NCBI GenBank assembly: GCA_030637245.1
Contig: DAOVVI010000023.1
Span: 1-10,386, forward strand
Length of the DNA stretch: 10,386 nt
From: Cyclobacteriaceae bacterium
GTDB taxonomy: Bacteria; Bacteroidota; Bacteroidia; Cytophagales; Cyclobacteriaceae
Direction: 5' to 3'
Shown here: one piece after another, positions 7,501 through 10,386 of the stretch
How positions within the stretch are numbered: the first letter of the stretch is position 1
How the letters are laid out: each line of letters opens with the position of its first letter
Program-made: the position numbers and the translations under genes
Notes under the pieces: generated by a model
The model's database searches: none
What the model saw: only the letters and a program-made list of their open reading frames with translations
What the model was told of the DNA's origin: nothing

Positions 7501-8181
7501 TTATCCATTCTTACTTATCCATTCCAGAGAATCCACTTTAATGATTTCAATTTTTTTACCATCGATTTTTATCAATCCTTCTTTATTAAAATCGGTGAGC
7601 GTTCGCGATACATTTTCGCGTGAACAACCGGTCAGGTCGCCAAACTCATGACGGTTAAGCGGGAGGATAAATTTATCGTTTTCAAAAATTTCATTAGCAA
7701 AAAACAACAATGCTTCTGCAATCCGTCCGGGGCTCTGCTTTTGTAGTTGATTTACACAACAGTGAAAATGGTATAGTTCATTTTTGCATAAATCAACTAT
7801 GATCTCGTAAGCAAAATCACTATTTGTTGCAATAAATTCTTTGAATGTATTAATGTCAATAAAGCACACTTCCGTTTCGGTGAGCGCAGTCGCAGAATAG
7901 TGATTTATTTTATCTCCTAATGTTGTTGGTATCCCAAGATATGTCGGCCCCTTGGCAATTTTCAATATCTGTTCTCTCTTGGGTCCGGTGATGTGTATAT
8001 TAACAAGACCCTCTCTTATATAAATAATGTTAGATGAGAGTGCATTTTGTTTAAATATAATATCTCCTTTCGAAAAAGAGACTTTAACGCAACTATAATT
8101 AAGCTTATCCAATTCATCACTACCCAATTGCTCTGCTGCTGATGACCGTGTACTGCAAAATTTACATATATCCAAATTCAT
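7501..8181 (-). CDS. Crp/Fnr family transcriptional regulator
   Basis: This 226-residue DNA-binding regulator has a cyclic-nucleotide-binding-type beta barrel (about 28-115, with FSKGDIIFKQN and IIYIREGLVNI), a dimerisation helix (about 120-150), and a winged helix-turn-helix (about 173-215). The recognition helix reads CSRENVSRTL (186-195); Arg188, Glu189 and Arg193 align with E. coli CRP Arg180, Glu181 and Arg185, which read TGTGA. In the ligand pocket, YSATALT (95-101) replaces the Arg-Ser that binds cAMP phosphate in CRP, so cAMP is probably not the effector. The N-terminus has CKFC (Cys6, Cys9), and further cysteines lie at 31, 106, 132, 141, 142 and 186, which leaves a redox, metal or iron-sulfur signal possible. 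It is divergent from the DsrE-TusA-HdrA operon and is a natural candidate to control it. It converges with the M1 gene, 60 bases apart. Confidence 0.92.
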   Translation of the reverse strand: MNLDICKFCSTRSSAAEQLGSDELDKLNYSCVKVSFSKGDIIFKQNALSSNIIYIREGLVNIHITGPKREQILKIAKGPTYLGIPTTLGDKINHYSATALTETEVCFIDINTFKEFIATNSDFAYEIIVDLCKNELYHFHCCVNQLQKQSPGRIAEALLFFANEIFENDKFILPLNRHEFGDLTGCSRENVSRTLTDFNKEGLIKIDGKKIEIIKVDSLEWISKNG

Positions 8182-8228
8182 AAGATTATATTAAATAAAG
8201 AAACGCATAACTCCTCATTTACCATTAC

Positions 8229-8243
8229 TTATCCACTGGATAA
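8229..8243. promoter_or_regulatory. 15-bp palindrome TTATCCA-C-TGGATAA
   Basis: Perfect 7-bp arms are separated by one base, 48 bases upstream of the Crp/Fnr start codon. It could be an operator for that gene. The sequence does not match the CRP-type site at 8370-8385, so a different protein may bind. Confidence 0.4.
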
Positions 8244-8282
8244 AAAGAGATTTCTAACGATTCCTCACATTCCGTTTTGAAC

Positions 8283-8304
8283 ACGTAATAATAACCCATT
8301 ACGT
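8283..8304. promoter_or_regulatory. Inverted repeat ACGTAAT-N8-ATTACGT
   Basis: Perfect 7-bp arms (8283-8289 and 8298-8304) are separated by eight bases. The 15-bp centre-to-centre spacing is more than one helical turn, so a dimeric regulator is possible. No known operator was recognised. Confidence 0.4.
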
Positions 8305-8369
8305 CCAGATTTATTAAAATATCCAGGTTATCAAAATTCAAGTCATAAAATTACTCATCTTTTTCGAGA

Positions 8370-8385
8370 TGTGATGTAAATCACA
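8370..8385. promoter_or_regulatory. CRP-type operator TGTGAT-N4-ATCACA
   Basis: TGTGATGTAAATCACA has perfect 6-bp arms and matches both half-sites of the E. coli CRP consensus (TGTGA-N6-TCACA). It lies just upstream of two promoter elements for the DsrE-TusA-HdrA operon, where activators of this family bind. The divergent regulator's recognition helix carries the CRP-like Arg-Glu-x-x-x-Arg pattern, so it is the likely binder. Confidence 0.7.
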
Positions 8386-8391
8386 ATTGTA

Positions 8392-8420
8392 TTTGATTAG
8401 GCTCACGCTGAATAATTTTG
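8392..8420 (+). promoter_or_regulatory. Distal Bacteroidota-type promoter of the DsrE operon
   Basis: TTTG (8392-8395) is followed after 17 bases by TAATTTTG (8413-8420), matching the -33 and -7 elements. The predicted start is near 8426, which puts the operator centre at about -48. Confidence 0.5.
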
Positions 8421-8447
8421 GGTGCATTAGAGTTGCCTGTAATTTTG
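8417..8447 (+). promoter_or_regulatory. Proximal Bacteroidota-type promoter of the DsrE operon
   Basis: TTTG (8417-8420) is followed after exactly 19 bases by TAATTTTG (8440-8447), a full match to the Bacteroidota promoter consensus. The predicted start is near 8453, giving a leader of about 42 bases. The operator centre would lie near -75. Confidence 0.6.
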
Positions 8448-8480
8448 TATTGTTAATTAAAAACAATGCAAACTTAAAAC

Positions 8481-8486
8481 AGGAGA
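8481..8486 (+). promoter_or_regulatory. Shine-Dalgarno that sets the DsrE-like start
   Basis: AGGAGA ends eight bases before the ATG at 8495. Strong Shine-Dalgarno sequences are not the rule in Bacteroidota, so this one supports the 8495 start over the in-frame ATG at 8387. Confidence 0.7.
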
Positions 8487-8494
8487 TAAAAAAA

Positions 8495-8914
8495 ATGGAA
8501 AACAAAAAATTAACATTAGCTCTTTTCTCAGGCTGCGTTGATAAACTAACCGCTGCCGGAGTAATCCTTGGTGGTGCTGCGGCTGAGGATATGGATGTGG
8601 AAATCTTCGTTCTTTTACAGGCTGCGTTCGCTTTTAAAAAGGAGAATGCAATGATCAACGACCGTGTTGCAGAAATCACAGATAAGAAAGATGAATTTCT
8701 GGCATCACTGAAACGACTTGGAACTCCCCACTGGACTGAGGCTTTTAAAAAGGCAAAAGAATTAACCAATGTAAAAATCCATATTTGCGGATTTGCCGGA
8801 AAGGTCTGGCATGGTGAAAAACTCGAAGATTTTATTGATCTGGCAGATGATATATGCGGTATTGGTGAATATATGGATTCTGCCGAAAATTCGGATATTA
8901 ACTTATTTATTTAA
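8495..8914 (+). CDS. DsrE/DsrE2-like sulfur-carrier protein
   Basis: This 139-residue soluble protein has a DsrE-type alpha/beta fold. The opening KLTLALFSGCVDKLTAAGVI (5-24), followed by GGAAAEDMDVEIFVLL, matches the first strand, helix and second strand of DsrE2-like proteins. Late in the chain comes VKIHICGFAGK (93-103), where the family carries its persulfide-forming cysteine; here that is Cys98. Cys14 and Cys121 are additional thiols. DsrE-family proteins hold sulfur as persulfide and hand it to partners such as TusA, encoded 12 bases downstream. I chose the ATG at 8495, not the in-frame ATG at 8387, because AGGAGA at 8481-8486 is a good Shine-Dalgarno, the family fold begins there, and the upstream stretch holds the promoters. 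It is the first gene of the operon. Confidence 0.85.
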   Translation: MENKKLTLALFSGCVDKLTAAGVILGGAAAEDMDVEIFVLLQAAFAFKKENAMINDRVAEITDKKDEFLASLKRLGTPHWTEAFKKAKELTNVKIHICGFAGKVWHGEKLEDFIDLADDICGIGEYMDSAENSDINLFI

Positions 8915-8926
8915 TAAAAAGAAGTA

Positions 8927-9181
8927 ATGATCATGACAACTGAAGAATTAAAAAACTTGAAAGCTGACAAAGTGGTTGACGCCCGCGGTACTGCATGTCC
9001 AGGTCCATTACTGGCTGTTAAGCAGTCTATTGCCGATATTTCTTCCGGAGGTATTATGGAAATCCTCTCTACAGATGAAGGAACTAAACGAGATATTCCC
9101 AGGTGGGCTAAGAAAAAAGGGTATGATTACCTGGGGGATTATGAGGAGTCCGGTTATTTCACAATCTACCTGAAAAAATAA
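8927..9181 (+). CDS. TusA family sulfurtransferase
   Basis: This 84-residue cytosolic protein matches the TusA/SirA family in length and in its key motif: VVDARGTACPGPLLAVKQ (16-33), with the CPxP box at Cys24-Pro25-Gly26-Pro27. Cys24 is the persulfide-carrying residue in this family. The second half (IMEILSTDEGTKRDIPRWAKKKGYDYLG) is the usual strand-helix region. TusA proteins relay sulfur from desulfurases or DsrE-type carriers to acceptors in tRNA thiolation, cofactor synthesis or sulfur oxidation. Here it sits between a DsrE-like gene and MvhD/HdrA-like genes, which favours a dissimilatory or redox role over tRNA thiolation. ATG codons at 8927 and 8933 are both possible starts. The next gene begins three bases after its stop, implying translational coupling. 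Confidence 0.92.
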   Translation: MIMTTEELKNLKADKVVDARGTACPGPLLAVKQSIADISSGGIMEILSTDEGTKRDIPRWAKKKGYDYLGDYEESGYFTIYLKK

Positions 9182-9184
9182 AAA

Positions 9185-9613
9185 ATGACCGCAACCGGCG
9201 CTCCTTTTATCCCGAAAATTCTGGTATTTTCTTCTGAAAAAATATCAGATCCGGCGATTGACCTGGCTGGATTATTAAAAAAGCATTATCCACCTTCGGT
9301 TTATAATATCTCCATTCCATGTACAAGCGGAGTTAAACCAAGGTGGATATTACATGCCATTAAAAGTGGCATTGACGGGGTATTTATCGCCAGTGACGGT
9401 ACCGACTGTGCCTACAGGAATGATTGCGCTGATGTAACATCTATGGCTATACAGGAGGCACAGAAAGAAATGGAGAAACAAGGGATTAACGTAGCCAGGG
9501 TTAAAATGGGAGCGATTTGTTCCGTATGTGCTGATCCGTTTGTAAACCACATGAAGAATTTTATGCAATCATTAACAGAAATGGGAAACATACAAAAAGA
9601 GCTTAAAAACTGA
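9185..9613 (+). CDS. MvhD/FlpD-like hydrogenase iron-sulfur subunit, degenerate
   Basis: This 142-residue protein resembles the small [2Fe-2S] subunit MvhD/FlpD that passes electrons into HdrA. Matching landmarks are PKILVFSS (10-17), DLAGLLKKHYPPSVYNISIPC (26-46), the segment WILHAIKSGIDGVFIAS (54-70), and TDCAYRNDC (73-81). Canonical members, as I recall them, begin with FCCNWC and later have AGCxxGDCHY. Here the first motif is FSSEKI with no cysteine, and the first cysteine of the second is lost, leaving Cys46 and Cys75. Cys81 and a CSVC pair (Cys112, Cys115) are present instead. The normal [2Fe-2S] site may therefore be absent or rebuilt. The gene is coupled to TusA by a three-base gap and precedes an HdrA-type gene by 51 bases, so it is probably a subunit of that flavoprotein. 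Confidence 0.75.
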   Translation: MTATGAPFIPKILVFSSEKISDPAIDLAGLLKKHYPPSVYNISIPCTSGVKPRWILHAIKSGIDGVFIASDGTDCAYRNDCADVTSMAIQEAQKEMEKQGINVARVKMGAICSVCADPFVNHMKNFMQSLTEMGNIQKELKN

Positions 9614-9664
9614 AAAAGTGTATGTATGTACATTCTGAATTTCAATTGATAATTAAAGAATCGA

Positions 9665-10386
9665 ATGGAGGAGAATTATGATGTTCTGGTAGTAGGTGGT
9701 GGTGTGGCCGGTCAGGAAACTTAATTAAGCCTCGCCAACATGGGATTTAAAATACTTATCGTAGAGAAGGATCTTTCTATTGGAGGGAAAATGATCCAAT
9801 TGAGCAAGGTTTTTCCCACGTTGGACTGTGCTGCCTGTATTACAACACCAAAAATGTCGGAAGTTAGCCGGCATCCGAATATAACCATTCTCACTTATTC
9901 GGATGTTAAAGATATCCATAAAAATAAGAACGGGTATCTTGCCCGGGTTGTAAAACATCCACGATATGTTAATGAAGCCACATGCACCGGATGCATGGAA
10001 TGTGAAGATAAATGTCCGGTTTTTTTTCCTGATCAGTTTTCTTATGGCACGGTTTCCCGTAAAACAGTTTATATTCCTTTTTCAACTGCCAGTCCAAAAA
10101 TTGCTGTTATTGACCGTGGGGGTGTTTCATCTCCCTGTATAGCAACCTGTCCGGGAGGGGTAAAAGCTCACGGGTATATTTCCCTGGTAAAAGATGGAAG
10201 ATTTGAAGATGCTTTTAACCTGCACATGGAAGACGCCCCACTTCCGGGATCCCTTGGAAGGGCCTGTTATGCGCCTTGTGAAGGGGAATGTACACGTGGG
10301 GAAATGGAAGGATCTGTGGACATCAGGAAGATTAAGCGATTCTTTACTGAGTATTATTATAATAAATATAAAGAACCACAATATGG
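9665..10386 (+). CDS. HdrA-like flavoprotein fused to a GltD-type iron-sulfur domain (3' partial, interrupted by in-frame TAA)
   Basis: The frame starts at ATG 9665 and runs off the right edge after 240 codons, broken once by a TAA at codon 20 (9722-9724). Codons 6-19 give the Rossmann FAD motif VLVVGGGVAGQET, and after the stop LSLANMGFKILIVEKD continues it. Next come the HdrA signature CAACITTPKMSEVSRHPNIT (55-74), with Cys55 and Cys58, and a ferredoxin-type [4Fe-4S] motif at Cys107, Cys110, Cys113 and Cys117. From about 155 it changes to a GltD/dihydropyrimidine-dehydrogenase-type N-terminal domain: CIATCPGGVKAHGYISLVKD, then GRACYAPCEGECTRGE (198-213). The full protein is probably a large FAD/iron-sulfur electron-transfer enzyme with a second nucleotide-binding domain outside the window. 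No other lesion is visible. If the TAA is real, reinitiation at ATG 9740 would lose the FAD glycine motif, so the gene would be inactive. Confidence 0.75.
9722..9724 (+). other. In-frame TAA stop inside the HdrA-like gene
   Basis: TAA follows GGGVAGQET and precedes LSLANMGF, in the middle of a normally unbroken FAD-binding motif where I expect Ala or Ser. A single change from TCA (Ser) would create it. UAA is not a selenocysteine or pyrrolysine codon. Confidence 0.85.

Larger units (their letters stand above)
8182..8494. promoter_or_regulatory. 313-bp divergent control region with three inverted repeats
   Basis: This gene-free region lies between the Crp/Fnr gene (minus) and the DsrE-like gene (plus). 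It holds three perfect dyads: 8229-8243, 8283-8304 and 8370-8385. It also holds two TAnnTTTG promoter boxes facing the DsrE-like gene and a Shine-Dalgarno at 8481-8486. I found no TAnnTTTG box facing the regulator gene. The DsrE frame stays open back to an ATG at 8387, but that stretch shows no resemblance to the family and carries the promoters. Confidence 0.75.

Noticed and set aside
8229..8237. TTATCCACT as a DnaA box
   Set aside because: It has one mismatch to TTATCCACA, no cluster of similar sites is present, and no replication gene is nearby. The perfect palindrome explains it better.
8387..8494. N-terminal extension of the DsrE-like frame to an ATG at 8387
   Set aside because: The extra 36 residues match nothing in the family. 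The stretch holds both promoter boxes and lies just after the operator, and a good Shine-Dalgarno precedes the ATG at 8495.
8338..8769. Minus-strand open frame of 143 codons across the DsrE-like gene
   Set aside because: It is antisense to a gene with clear family motifs and runs through the control region. Its translation shows no recognisable domain.
9722..9724. Stop codon as a recoded selenocysteine or pyrrolysine, or as a frameshift scar
   Set aside because: The codon is TAA, not TGA or TAG. The same frame carries the family motifs on both sides, so there is no frameshift.
9725..9958. Minus-strand open frame opposite the HdrA-like gene, and a similar one at 10127-10381
   Set aside because: The plus strand here carries exact HdrA and GltD-type cysteine motifs, so the antisense frames are chance openings.

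Overview
The window looks like chromosomal DNA from a member of the Bacteroidota. It is AT-rich. Its gene families are typical of that phylum: PD40/OmpA outer-membrane proteins, DUF6702, a HupE/UreJ-like membrane protein next to an M1 peptidase, and a Crp/Fnr regulator. Several upstream regions carry the Bacteroidota -7 promoter motif TAnnTTTG. No rRNA, tRNA, CRISPR array, insertion sequence or phage gene was seen.

Layout. (1) 1-288 is the end of a very acidic protein built on a 15-bp in-frame tandem repeat. It is followed by a hairpin terminator that serves mainly the opposite strand. (2) 351-3223, minus strand, holds two exported OmpA-domain proteins: a short one first, then a large PD40 propeller protein. 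(3) 3477-4034, plus strand, is a 2H phosphoesterase that meets DUF6702 (minus strand) tail to tail with a 12-bp overlap. (4) 4613-7440, plus strand, pairs a HupE/UreJ-like membrane protein with a secreted M1 metallopeptidase. The HupE homologue has lost most of the family's conserved His/acidic residues. (5) 7501-8181, minus strand, is a Crp/Fnr regulator. (6) 8182-8494 is a 313-bp divergent control region with three inverted repeats and two promoter-like elements. (7) From 8495 to the right edge, plus strand, is a tight gene run: DsrE-like, TusA-like, a degenerate MvhD-like subunit, and the start of an HdrA-type flavoprotein that continues into a GltD-type iron-sulfur domain.

The right-hand block is the most interesting part. 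DsrE and TusA families carry sulfur as persulfide. HdrA and MvhD families belong to heterodisulfide-reductase-type electron-transfer complexes. Their linkage resembles the logic of sHdr/Qmo sulfur-redox systems, but the composition is unusual: no HdrB/HdrC in view, an MvhD-like protein without its first cysteine cluster, and HdrA joined to a GltD-type module. A perfect CRP-type operator, TGTGAT-N4-ATCACA, lies upstream of this operon. The divergent regulator's recognition helix carries the residues expected to read that site. The HdrA-type frame is broken by an in-frame TAA just after its FAD-binding glycine motif. This could be a recent nonsense mutation or a sequence error.

All family assignments come from motif recognition by eye; no database search was run.
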